NCBI GenBank assembly: GCA_016789905.1
Contig: JAEUQC010000204.1
Span: 1-39,923, forward strand
Reading direction: 5' to 3'
DNA from: Bryobacterales bacterium
GTDB lineage: Bacteria; Acidobacteriota; Terriglobia; Bryobacterales; Bryobacteraceae
DNA length: 39,923 nt
The notes beneath the pieces were generated by a model. The model saw nothing but the letters and a program-made list of their open reading frames with translations, was not told the origin of the DNA and did no database searches. This document shows positions 24,995 to 32,018 of this stretch, piece by piece (positions within the stretch are counted from its first letter, which is position 1; the number at the start of each line of letters is the position of its first letter). The translations under genes and the position numbers were made by a program.

Positions 24995-26577
24995 TGCGGC
25001 GGCTGGCGGCGGTATTGATCGCGGCGGCGGTTCACGCGGCGGAGCCGGGAATGGTGACGATTCCGGCGGGCACATTTCAAATGGGCCGGACGAAGTTAAC
25101 GGCTGACGATAAGACGACGATGCGTCCGCAAGTGCTGCTGGATGACCGGCCAACGCACGCGGTGACGCTGGCGCCGTTTCTGTTGGACGCTTATGAAGTG
25201 ACGCAGGCGCAGTATGGCGAGTTTGTGAAAGCCACGAAACGCCCGGCGCCGTATCACTGGCAGGGCGGCGCGGTGCCGGCCGGGACCGGGGCGGTGGCGG
25301 CGCACAACGTGAGTTGGGAAGATGCGCGCGCGTATTGCGAGTGGCGGGGCAAACGGCTGCCGACGGAAGCCGAGTGGGAACGAGCGGCGCGGGGCGGACT
25401 GGAAGGGGCCGACTATCCGTGGGGCGATAAGTATGACGCCAAGAAGGCGCGTCATAACACGGAGACCGGGCCGGGCGAAGTGGGGCGGTACGAGCCGAAC
25501 GGGTTTGGGCTGTACGATATGGCGGGCGGGATGTCGGAGTGGACCGCGGATTGGTTCGAGCGAGAGTACTATAACCACTCGCCGGCGGAGAATCCGAAGG
25601 GGCCGGCAACAGGTGCGTATCGCGTGATCCGGGGCGGAGCGTGGAGCGACCAGGGCCGGCGCATTACGGTGTTCTTTCGCAACTGGGTGCGCCCGACGCA
25701 ACGGCAGCCCAACATCGGCTTCCGCTGCGCGAAGGACGGGCCAACGGTGGACGAGCGGATTCGAGAGAAGATCGCCGGGTTTCGGGGCGTCGTATCGCTG
25801 TACGCGAAGAACTTAAACAGCGGGTCGGAGTTTGGGATAGGGGCCGATGAACGGGTGCGCACGGCGTCGACGATTAAGCTGCCGATTCTGGTGGCGGTGG
25901 CACAGGCGGTGGCAGAGGGGAAATCGTCGTGGGACGAAGAGATTGAACTGAAGGCGGAGGACAAAGTGGCGGGCAGCGGCGTGCTGCATGAGTTCACACC
26001 GGGCCGGAAGTTTCTGGTGCGGGACCTGGCAAATCTGATGATCGTCGTGAGTGATAATACGGCGACAAACCTATTGATCGACCGCTTTTCCGCCGATTAT
26101 GTGAATAGCGTGATGGAGAAGCTGGGCTTTGCATCCACGCGTTCGAACCGGAAGATTTTGGGCGATGGGAAGAATCTGAAACCGAACCCGAGCGGGCTGA
26201 GCGAGTTCGGGAAGAAGGAGGAAAACAAGAAGTTCGGGATCGGCGTATCGACGCCCCGAGAGATGGGTCGCCTGCTGGAACTGCTCTACAAAGGGCAGAT
26301 CGTGAGCGCGGAAGCATCGAAGGGGATTATCGCATTGATGCGGAGACAACAGTACATGGACGGCATTGGGCGGCACTTGGATGGATTCGAAGTGGCGTCG
26401 AAATCCGGGGCGCTGGACGCGCTGCGGAGCGATGTGGGCCTGGTGGAGCGGAAGGGCGAGGTGTACGCGTTGGCGTTGACGGTGGACGGAATGCCGCGGA
26501 CGGACTATTCGCCGGACAATGCGGGCAATGTGTTGATATCGGAGTTGACGGCGCTGCTGCTGGAAAAACTGCGCTAG
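24994..26577 (+). CDS. Fusion of SUMF1/FGE-like domain with class A beta-lactamase-like domain
   Basis: A 527-residue exported protein with a short signal (MRRLAAVLIAAAVHAAE). Residues 20-250 are a formylglycine-generating-enzyme-like domain (VTIPAGTFQMG, EVTQAQYGEFV, RLPTEAEWERAARGG, GLYDMAGGMSEW, NIGFRCAKDG). The copper-binding cysteine pair of true FGEs is absent: the matching stretch RGGAWSDQGRRITVFFRNW has none. Residues 255-527 are a penicillin-recognising serine domain with Ser292-TI-Lys295, Ser353-Asp-Asn355 and Lys470-Ser-Gly. No glutamate stands where the deacylating Glu166 is expected. It is therefore more likely a peptidoglycan-binding or processing protein than a resistance enzyme. 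Its start overlaps the DUF1501 stop, and its TAG overlaps the rodZ stop. Confidence 0.87.
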   Translation: MRRLAAVLIAAAVHAAEPGMVTIPAGTFQMGRTKLTADDKTTMRPQVLLDDRPTHAVTLAPFLLDAYEVTQAQYGEFVKATKRPAPYHWQGGAVPAGTGAVAAHNVSWEDARAYCEWRGKRLPTEAEWERAARGGLEGADYPWGDKYDAKKARHNTETGPGEVGRYEPNGFGLYDMAGGMSEWTADWFEREYYNHSPAENPKGPATGAYRVIRGGAWSDQGRRITVFFRNWVRPTQRQPNIGFRCAKDGPTVDERIREKIAGFRGVVSLYAKNLNSGSEFGIGADERVRTASTIKLPILVAVAQAVAEGKSSWDEEIELKAEDKVAGSGVLHEFTPGRKFLVRDLANLMIVVSDNTATNLLIDRFSADYVNSVMEKLGFASTRSNRKILGDGKNLKPNPSGLSEFGKKEENKKFGIGVSTPREMGRLLELLYKGQIVSAEASKGIIALMRRQQYMDGIGRHLDGFEVASKSGALDALRSDVGLVERKGEVYALALTVDGMPRTDYSPDNAGNVLISELTALLLEKLR

Positions 26578-27455
26578 ATGGCGGCCGGCGCCTTTTTCGG
26601 CTCGACGATCTCAACGGTTTGCGGGGTGATGTTCACGGTGCGGACCTGACCGCGAGGACCGATGGGACCGATGTCTCGGCCGCCCTTGCTGACGGCGATG
26701 CCCCCGGCGTTGCCTACGACCATTTTGGCTGATTGGAGAGTGGAAATCAGCTTCTTGTCACCGGGTTCCAGCACGCCCATGAAGATGCGTTTGCCGTCGG
26801 CCGTGACTTCGATCCAGGTCTGTTCGGTGGCTTCGATATTCAGCGTAAGGTTACTAGGGTTCGTTCCGGAGGCGGCGACGAGTTGAGCGGGCTCGGCGGT
26901 CTGCTGCGGATTGGCCGCGGGCGTTTGGGGCTGGTTGACGGTCAAGGAGGCGGCGGGCGCGGGCACGACGGGTGCGGGCACGTTGGCGTTGCTCTGCTGC
27001 CGGACTTCCTGGGGCGCGCTTAGGCGGTCCATGACGACGGAAAACGCGCCGCCTGCGGCAACAAGGACAACCAGCGCAGCGACAGCGAGACCCGTGCGTG
27101 AATCAAAGAATCCGCTGGAGGCATTGCGCAGCGGTTCAACGGAAATGAGCTTCTTTTCTTCCTGGCGCCGGGCGCGCGGATCTACTGCCGCGGCGAACTC
27201 CTCAAGATCGACGGAGGGTTCGGGCTTGACCAGCGATGCGAACTCTTCTTCGATCTTGGCCGGATCAAAGCCAAGGGCCTGTGCGTACTGACGGATGAAG
27301 CTGCGATTGAAGAAGCCGCCGGGGAGTTGCTTCCAGTCTTCCAGTTCAATCGCTTCCAAATAGCGGGAGCCGATACGAAGGTCGTCGGCAATTGTTCGCA
27401 GTTGCTTGCCTTGCCGCAGGCGTTCGTCCTTCAATTTTTGTCCGAGAGTGGCCAT
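26574..27455 (-). CDS. rodZ: RodZ-like cytoskeletal membrane protein
   Basis: A 293-residue protein with the RodZ layout. The N-terminal helix-turn-helix (GQKLKDERLRQGKQLRTIAD; SRYLEAIELEDWKQLPGGFF; RSFIRQYAQALGFD) is residues 5-70. A single membrane span (TGLAVAALVVLVAAGGAFSV) is near 120-140. A Pro/Gln-rich linker leads to a C-terminal DUF4115 beta domain (TWIEVTADGKRIFMGVLEPG). RodZ links MreB to the wall-synthesis complex. The neighbouring SUMF1-beta-lactamase fusion may also touch peptidoglycan. The stop shares the palindrome CTAG with that gene. It is divergent from the glycosyltransferase, with 47 bp between the two starts. Confidence 0.87.
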   Translation of the reverse strand: MATLGQKLKDERLRQGKQLRTIADDLRIGSRYLEAIELEDWKQLPGGFFNRSFIRQYAQALGFDPAKIEEEFASLVKPEPSVDLEEFAAAVDPRARRQEEKKLISVEPLRNASSGFFDSRTGLAVAALVVLVAAGGAFSVVMDRLSAPQEVRQQSNANVPAPVVPAPAASLTVNQPQTPAANPQQTAEPAQLVAASGTNPSNLTLNIEATEQTWIEVTADGKRIFMGVLEPGDKKLISTLQSAKMVVGNAGGIAVSKGGRDIGPIGPRGQVRTVNITPQTVEIVEPKKAPAAI

Positions 27456-27481
27456 TCCATTAGATCCCGAGAGATCAATCC

Positions 27482-27487
27482 TATAAT
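27482..27487 (+). promoter_or_regulatory. Consensus -10 box of the glycosyltransferase operon
   Basis: A perfect TATAAT lies 15 bases before the ATG at 27503. Initiation 6-8 bases downstream would leave a leader of only about nine bases, so the message would be nearly leaderless. No clear -35 is seen. Confidence 0.5.
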
Positions 27488-27502
27488 AGACCTTTGTCGA
27501 TC

Positions 27503-28564
27503 ATGCATACAACCGTAACCGTTACAGTACTGGTGGTGAACTGGAACCGGCGGGAGATGTTGCGGGAGTGCTTGCAAACATTGGAGATGCAGGTCGATGA
27601 GGCAGGGCGCCGGTGGCCCTTGGAGGTCATTGTTGTGGACAATGGCTCCAGCGACGGCTCAGCGGCAATGGTTAGGAGCGAATTCCCGGGGATGGTGTTA
27701 CTGGAAAACAAAGAAAATCTTGGGTTTTGCGGGGCAAACAACCAGGGAATCCGGCGGGCAAGCGGGGATCTGGTGGCCCTATTGAACAACGACGCGGCAG
27801 CCGATCCCCACTGGATTCAGCAGTTACAAGCAGCATTTCAGGTATCGCCGGAAGTCGGAATGGCGGCGTCGAAGATCGTGACCTGGGACGACCCGGGGCG
27901 GATAGATAAAGTAGGACATTTAATTTTTCCGGACGGGCAAAATCGCGGGCGCGGGACGGGCGAGCGGGATCGCGGGCAGTATGAGAAAGTGGAGGAGGTT
28001 CTTTGGCCGGACGGGTGCGCGGCGATGTACCGGAAGGCGATGTTGGACCAGATAGGTGGATTGGATGAGGACCTGTTCGCCTATGGCGACGACGCGGAGT
28101 TGGGGTTGCGGGCACGGATCGCGGGTTGGCGATGCTTGTACATGCCAAGGGCGATTGTCAGACACCGGCGGAGCGCGACGATGGGACAGGGGAGCCCGGC
28201 GAGGGTGACATTGATCGAACGAAACCGGATATTACTGGCGGTGAAGCTGTTTCCGTGGAGCCTGCTGCTTTTGAATCCATTCTATTTCGCGGTGCGGATG
28301 GCGGCGGGCCTGTTCGCGGCAACGGCAGGGGACGGAGACCTGGCGGCGTTCCCGGGTGTGACAGGCAAACTGCGGGTAGCCGGGGCATTGCTGCGCGGGC
28401 AGTGGCAGGCCATCAAGCTGACCCCGAGGACACTGCGCAAGCGAGCGGGAATTGAGAAGTTCGCGGTGTTGACGGCGGCGCAGCGGCGGCGGCTGATTCT
28501 GGACAACCGCTTGTCGTTGGCGGCGCTTTTCGGTATTGTGCGGGAAACGGAGATGGCGCCATGA
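27503..28564 (+). CDS. Family 2 glycosyltransferase, rhamnosyltransferase-like
   Basis: A 353-residue GT-A enzyme. Key elements are VLVVNWNRREMLRECL at the N-terminus, EVIVVDNGSSDGS, the DxD-like LLNNDAAAD, and DLFAYGDDAELGLRARIAGW with the catalytic acidic pair. The C-terminal amphipathic and hydrophobic stretch (LFPWSLLLLNPFYFAVRMAA) suggests membrane association. Relatives add rhamnose or other deoxy-sugars to surface polysaccharides. I prefer ATG 27503; a TTG at 27494 in the same frame would add three residues. Its stop overlaps the start of the next gene (ATGA), so it begins a coupled three-gene glycan unit. Confidence 0.9.
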   Translation: MHTTVTVTVLVVNWNRREMLRECLQTLEMQVDEAGRRWPLEVIVVDNGSSDGSAAMVRSEFPGMVLLENKENLGFCGANNQGIRRASGDLVALLNNDAAADPHWIQQLQAAFQVSPEVGMAASKIVTWDDPGRIDKVGHLIFPDGQNRGRGTGERDRGQYEKVEEVLWPDGCAAMYRKAMLDQIGGLDEDLFAYGDDAELGLRARIAGWRCLYMPRAIVRHRRSATMGQGSPARVTLIERNRILLAVKLFPWSLLLLNPFYFAVRMAAGLFAATAGDGDLAAFPGVTGKLRVAGALLRGQWQAIKLTPRTLRKRAGIEKFAVLTAAQRRRLILDNRLSLAALFGIVRETEMAP

Positions 28565-29544
28565 CCGAAGAAGCTGTGCCGGCCGAAGTGATTCGCGAAG
28601 CTGACCTGTGCCCAGCGTGCGGCAGCGCGTCGCTGCGAACGCTTTTCCACGGAACCGACCGGCTTTTTGGGACCACGGCGAGCTACTTCGAAGTGGTGGA
28701 ATGTACCGAGTGCCGGCTGATGCGGCTGTTTCCGCAGCCGACGGCGGCGGAGCTAAACCAGTACTACCCGGCGAACTATTGGTTCGCCGCGGGAACGGAC
28801 ACGGCGTCGAAGCTGGAGGATTTCTACCGGCGCCTGGTGCTGGGGGACCACGTTCGATTCGTGGAAAAAGCCATTGAGGGGACGAAGGCGGCCGGGCCGC
28901 TGCTGGACGTGGGTTGCGGCGGCGGATTGTTCTTACGATTGCTGCGGGAACGCGGGCGCAAGGTGATGGGTTTGGACTTTTCGCTGGAAGCGGCGCGGAC
29001 GGCGTGGGGCGTGAACCGGGTGCCGGCGATGTGCGGAACGCTGTCGAAGGCGCCGCTGCGGCCGGGCGCGTTTTCGGTGATCACCATGTTTCACGTGTTG
29101 GAGCACTTGTACGATCCGGCGGGTTACGTGGAGGCGGCGCACGAGTTGCTGGCGGCCGATGGACGATTGGTGGTGCAGGTGCCCAACGCGGCCAGTTGGC
29201 AGTTTCTTTTGTTCGGGCAGAACTGGAACGGAATCGACGTGCCGCGGCACTTGGTGAACTTTAAGGAAAAGGACCTGGTGGCGCTGGTGGAGGCGTGCGG
29301 TTTTGAGGTGACGCGGAGGAAGTTCTTCTCGCTACGGGACAATCCGGCGGGCATGGCAACGTCGATTTCGGCGGCGCTGGACCCGATGGGCCGGCGCGTG
29401 CGCGGCGTTCCGGAGTCGCCGGGGATACGGCTGTTGAAAGATGGCGTCTACTTCGGGCTCACGCTGCTATGCCTGCCGTTTACGGTGATCGAGGCGACGT
29501 GCCGGGCGGGGTCGACGATCATGATCGAGGCACGGAAGAAATGA
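28561..29544 (+). CDS. Zinc-ribbon class I SAM methyltransferase
   Basis: A 327-residue cytoplasmic methyltransferase. An N-terminal zinc knuckle (CPAC and CTEC, residues 17-50) precedes a Methyltransf_23 core. SAM motif I is LLDVGCGGGLFLR, followed by VMGLDFSLEAA, then FHVLEHLYDPAGYVEAAHEL and LVVQVPNAASWQ. The layout matches methyltransferases found in O-antigen and lipopolysaccharide clusters, which act on sugars or lipid-linked glycans. Both ends overlap neighbours by four bases (ATGA), so translation of the three genes is coupled. The C-terminal tail is hydrophobic (YFGLTLLCLPFTVIEATC). Confidence 0.9.
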   Translation: MTEEAVPAEVIREADLCPACGSASLRTLFHGTDRLFGTTASYFEVVECTECRLMRLFPQPTAAELNQYYPANYWFAAGTDTASKLEDFYRRLVLGDHVRFVEKAIEGTKAAGPLLDVGCGGGLFLRLLRERGRKVMGLDFSLEAARTAWGVNRVPAMCGTLSKAPLRPGAFSVITMFHVLEHLYDPAGYVEAAHELLAADGRLVVQVPNAASWQFLLFGQNWNGIDVPRHLVNFKEKDLVALVEACGFEVTRRKFFSLRDNPAGMATSISAALDPMGRRVRGVPESPGIRLLKDGVYFGLTLLCLPFTVIEATCRAGSTIMIEARKK

Positions 29545-30221
29545 ACGCCGGCATTTTGCCGGGGCCGTTGCGGCGGTATGTGCTGGATTTTGAGAGGCGA
29601 ATTGAGGACGCGGTGCGCGCCTTCGCCGCCGCATTGCCCGAAGGGGCGCGCGTGCTGGACGCCGGGGCCGGCGAGGGGACGTACAAGAGCCATTTTCCCA
29701 AGCAGCGGTATGTGGGGTTGGACTTGGGCATTGGCGATGGCCGGTGGGACTATTCGCGGCTCGATGTGTTGGGGGATTTGCGTTCCCTGCCCTTCGGCGA
29801 TGGCGTGTTCGACGGCGCGGTGAACATAGTGACGCTGGAACACGTGCGGGCGCCGCATATCGTGATGGGCGAACTGGCGCGGGTGTTGCGGCCAGGGGGC
29901 AGGCTGCTGCTTGTGGTGCCGCATGAATGGGAGGTCCATCAGCATCCGCACGACTTTTTCCGGTATACGAGGTATGGTGTCGAGGAGTTGGCGAGGGGGG
30001 CGGGAATGCGCATGGTGAGCCTGGCCGATGGAGGCGGGTACTTTCGCTTGCTCGCGCGGCGGCTGCTGGGCGGGGCGCAGTTTTTTCCATTTCCGTTGGA
30101 CGTGGTATGGCTTGCGCTGGCGGCGGCGCCGGCACTTTTGCTGCCGCTGCTGGACGGGCTGGACCGGCGGAAGGATTTCACGCTGGGCTATCTCGCCGTG
30201 CTCGAAAATGGGCGAGAATAA
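29541..30221 (+). CDS. Class I SAM methyltransferase (Methyltransf_11-like)
   Basis: A 226-residue methyltransferase. Motif I is VLDAGAGEGTYKSHF, followed by YVGLDLGIGDG, then VFDGAVNIVTLEHVRAPH and ELARVLRPGGRLLLVVPHEW. HQHPHDFFRYTRYGVEEL follows, a signature of a methyltransferase group common in polysaccharide clusters. A hydrophobic tail (WLALAAAPALLLPLLDGL) may touch the membrane. The start at 29541 overlaps the previous stop as ATGA; the longer upstream frame lies inside that gene and is rejected. It presumably modifies the same glycan as its neighbours. Confidence 0.88.
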   Translation: MNAGILPGPLRRYVLDFERRIEDAVRAFAAALPEGARVLDAGAGEGTYKSHFPKQRYVGLDLGIGDGRWDYSRLDVLGDLRSLPFGDGVFDGAVNIVTLEHVRAPHIVMGELARVLRPGGRLLLVVPHEWEVHQHPHDFFRYTRYGVEELARGAGMRMVSLADGGGYFRLLARRLLGGAQFFPFPLDVVWLALAAAPALLLPLLDGLDRRKDFTLGYLAVLENGRE

Positions 30222-30224
30222 ACC

Positions 30225-30638
30225 ATGCCCAAACGGAGAGATGTTTTTAAGTTGCCGGCCCTGTTGGGACCGATGGCGTTGATGGCCGCGGCCAAGCCGG
30301 GAGAGTTGCAGAATATCGTTGTGGACGCCGCCAAGGTGCGGACGAACAAGGCGCCGTTCGGAGAGTTAAAGATCTTCTTCGACGGCCCGACGGAGCAGTT
30401 GAAATCGATGACCGGCGGAAGCCTGCTGTTGTATGCCGGCCAGGAGCCGCACCCGCCGCACGCGCACCCCGACGAGGAGTTCATGGTGATCACAGAGGGG
30501 ACAGGCGAGATGCTGGTGGACGGCAAGAAGTACCAGGTGGGGCCGGGGTCGATGATGTACTGCGCGGCCAATAAAATGCACGGCATCAAGGCCGGCAAGA
30601 AGAACCTGCTGTTCTACTTCTACAAATGGAGAGCCTAG
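30225..30638 (+). CDS. Exported single-domain cupin
   Basis: A 137-residue protein with a twin-arginine-like start (PKRRDVFKLPALLGPMALMA). The cupin motif 1 is HPPHAHPDEEF with His79, His81 and Glu85; motif 2 ends in His119 (PGSMMYCAANKMHG). These four residues form a complete metal site. In small cupins this can support dioxygenase, isomerase or simple binding roles; nothing selects among them. It begins three bases after the methyltransferase stop and may be the last gene of that operon. Its TAG lies in a CTAG shared with the convergent msrP stop. Confidence 0.85.
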   Translation: MPKRRDVFKLPALLGPMALMAAAKPGELQNIVVDAAKVRTNKAPFGELKIFFDGPTEQLKSMTGGSLLLYAGQEPHPPHAHPDEEFMVITEGTGEMLVDGKKYQVGPGSMMYCAANKMHGIKAGKKNLLFYFYKWRA

Positions 30639-31540
30639 AACTCCTTGCCGTTGTACATGCCGGCAACGAATTTTTCGTAGCCGTTGTACTGCAACGTGGG
30701 GCGGCGCTCCATGGTGGGGATCATCTGCTCATAAGCCTGTGACCAGCGCGGATGCGGCTTCTTCGGCTCCACGTTCGAATAGAAGCCGTATTCACTGGCA
30801 ATCAGCCGGTTCCAGAACGTCGGCGGTTCGCCGGAAGTGAATTCGATTTTGGCGATGGACTTGGGACTCTTATACCCGTATTTCCAAGGGGCGACGACGC
30901 GGATGGGCGCGCCATTCTGCTTGGGCAGCGGCTTGCCATAAAGACCGGTGGCCATCATGGTCAGCGGGTGCATGGCTTCGTCCATACGGAGTCCTTCAAA
31001 GAAGGGCCAAGGGTAGTTGGCCTGCTTCATTCCGGGCATTTCCGCGGGGCGGCTGACGGTGAGGAACCGGACATATTTCGCGTTCGGCTTCGGTTCCAGG
31101 AGTTTGATGAGAGACGCAAGCGGAAACCCGGTCCAGGGGACGACCATTGCCCAGCGCTCCACGCAACGGAAGCGGTAAACGCGCTCTTCCACGGGGAGTT
31201 TCTTCAAAAGGTCGTTCAGGTCGTAAGTCTTGGGCTCCTTGCATAGACCGGAGACCTGGATCTGCCATGGGGAGATGGTGAACTTGTCCACCAGGTTTTT
31301 GACGGTTTCCTTGCCGTATGGGTCGAACTCGTAGTAGTTGTTATAGCCGGTGGCGGCCCATTCGGGGGTGAGCGGCGCGGCCGGGACGTCGAATTCTGCG
31401 TTCTTCTTCGTCTGCGCGGCCAGAGAGGGCACCGTCAGCAAGCCGGCGGCCTGCAACAACTGGCGACGGTTCCAATACGCCGATTCCGGCGTCGCCTCGC
31501 GCTCCGGAATTTCCCAGCCCTTCGGCACTCGAATCAACAT
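30635..31540 (-). CDS. msrP: Periplasmic methionine-sulfoxide reductase catalytic subunit MsrP (YedY)
   Basis: A 301-residue molybdopterin enzyme that repairs oxidised methionine in periplasmic proteins. A Tat signal (NRRQLLQAAGLLTVPSLAA, residues 24-42) is present. The oxidoreductase domain carries Cys126 in RFRCVERWAMVVPWTGFPL, the molybdenum ligand. Further family hallmarks are NAKYVRFLTVSRP, MATGLYGKPLPKQNGAPIR and FWNRLIASEYGFYSNVEP. GGGAGAA precedes the ATG at 31540. The haem membrane partner MsrQ, usually adjacent, is not in the window, so electrons must come from a distant msrQ or another donor. It is convergent with the cupin gene. Confidence 0.95.
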   Translation of the reverse strand: MLIRVPKGWEIPEREATPESAYWNRRQLLQAAGLLTVPSLAAQTKKNAEFDVPAAPLTPEWAATGYNNYYEFDPYGKETVKNLVDKFTISPWQIQVSGLCKEPKTYDLNDLLKKLPVEERVYRFRCVERWAMVVPWTGFPLASLIKLLEPKPNAKYVRFLTVSRPAEMPGMKQANYPWPFFEGLRMDEAMHPLTMMATGLYGKPLPKQNGAPIRVVAPWKYGYKSPKSIAKIEFTSGEPPTFWNRLIASEYGFYSNVEPKKPHPRWSQAYEQMIPTMERRPTLQYNGYEKFVAGMYNGKEF

Positions 31541-31653
31541 GAATCCAGTTCTCCCTCTCGTTTATCGTATACGGAAATCGCACCCATCTAGATGCGGCGG
31601 GAACATTTTGGTTTCGACTTCCGTAACAGATTGGCAGAAGGAGTTATCCAAAC

Positions 31654-31995
31654 ATGTTCTGTACCGCTTGCGGCTTCACAATGAACGAAGACCACCGCTA
31701 CTGCGCCCGGTGCGGGAAACCGGCGATTGACGGGCAGTTCCAGTGGACAGCGGCGCCCCAAGGACCGCCACCGCCGCCAAAGCGGTTAGAACGGGATATG
31801 TACGACCGGAAGATCGCCGGTGTCTGTTCCGGCTTCGCCAAGTATTTTGGCATGGACCCAACGGTGATGCGGCTCATCTGGGTGGTGCTCACCTTTGCCA
31901 CTGGTCTGCCGATCATCGCCTACCCGGTTTGCTGGCTGGTGATGAGCCGAAACGACTATCGGTCGCTGCCCGGCGGCGCCTATCAGCAGGTGTGA
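31654..31995 (+). CDS. PspC-domain membrane protein with N-terminal zinc ribbon
   Basis: A 113-residue protein. Four cysteines (C3, C6, C17, C20: FCTACG and YCARCG) make a zinc ribbon. A short Pro-rich linker (GPPPPPKR) then leads to a PspC domain (YDRKIAGVCSGFAKYFGMD, then the membrane span LIWVVLTFATGLPIIAYPVCW). PspC proteins take part in envelope-stress sensing; the zinc-ribbon fusion is a known variant outside Proteobacteria. AAGGAG lies before the ATG. It is divergent from msrP across 113 bp and 23 bp upstream of the second TonB receptor. Confidence 0.88.
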   Translation: MFCTACGFTMNEDHRYCARCGKPAIDGQFQWTAAPQGPPPPPKRLERDMYDRKIAGVCSGFAKYFGMDPTVMRLIWVVLTFATGLPIIAYPVCWLVMSRNDYRSLPGGAYQQV

Positions 31996-32018
31996 GTCAC
32001 GTGCAAAAATAGGAGTTA

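Noticed and set aside
24994..26577. Active formylglycine-generating enzyme or antibiotic-resistance beta-lactamase
   Set aside because: The catalytic cysteine pair of FGE and a glutamate at the Glu166 position are not visible; only the folds are supported.
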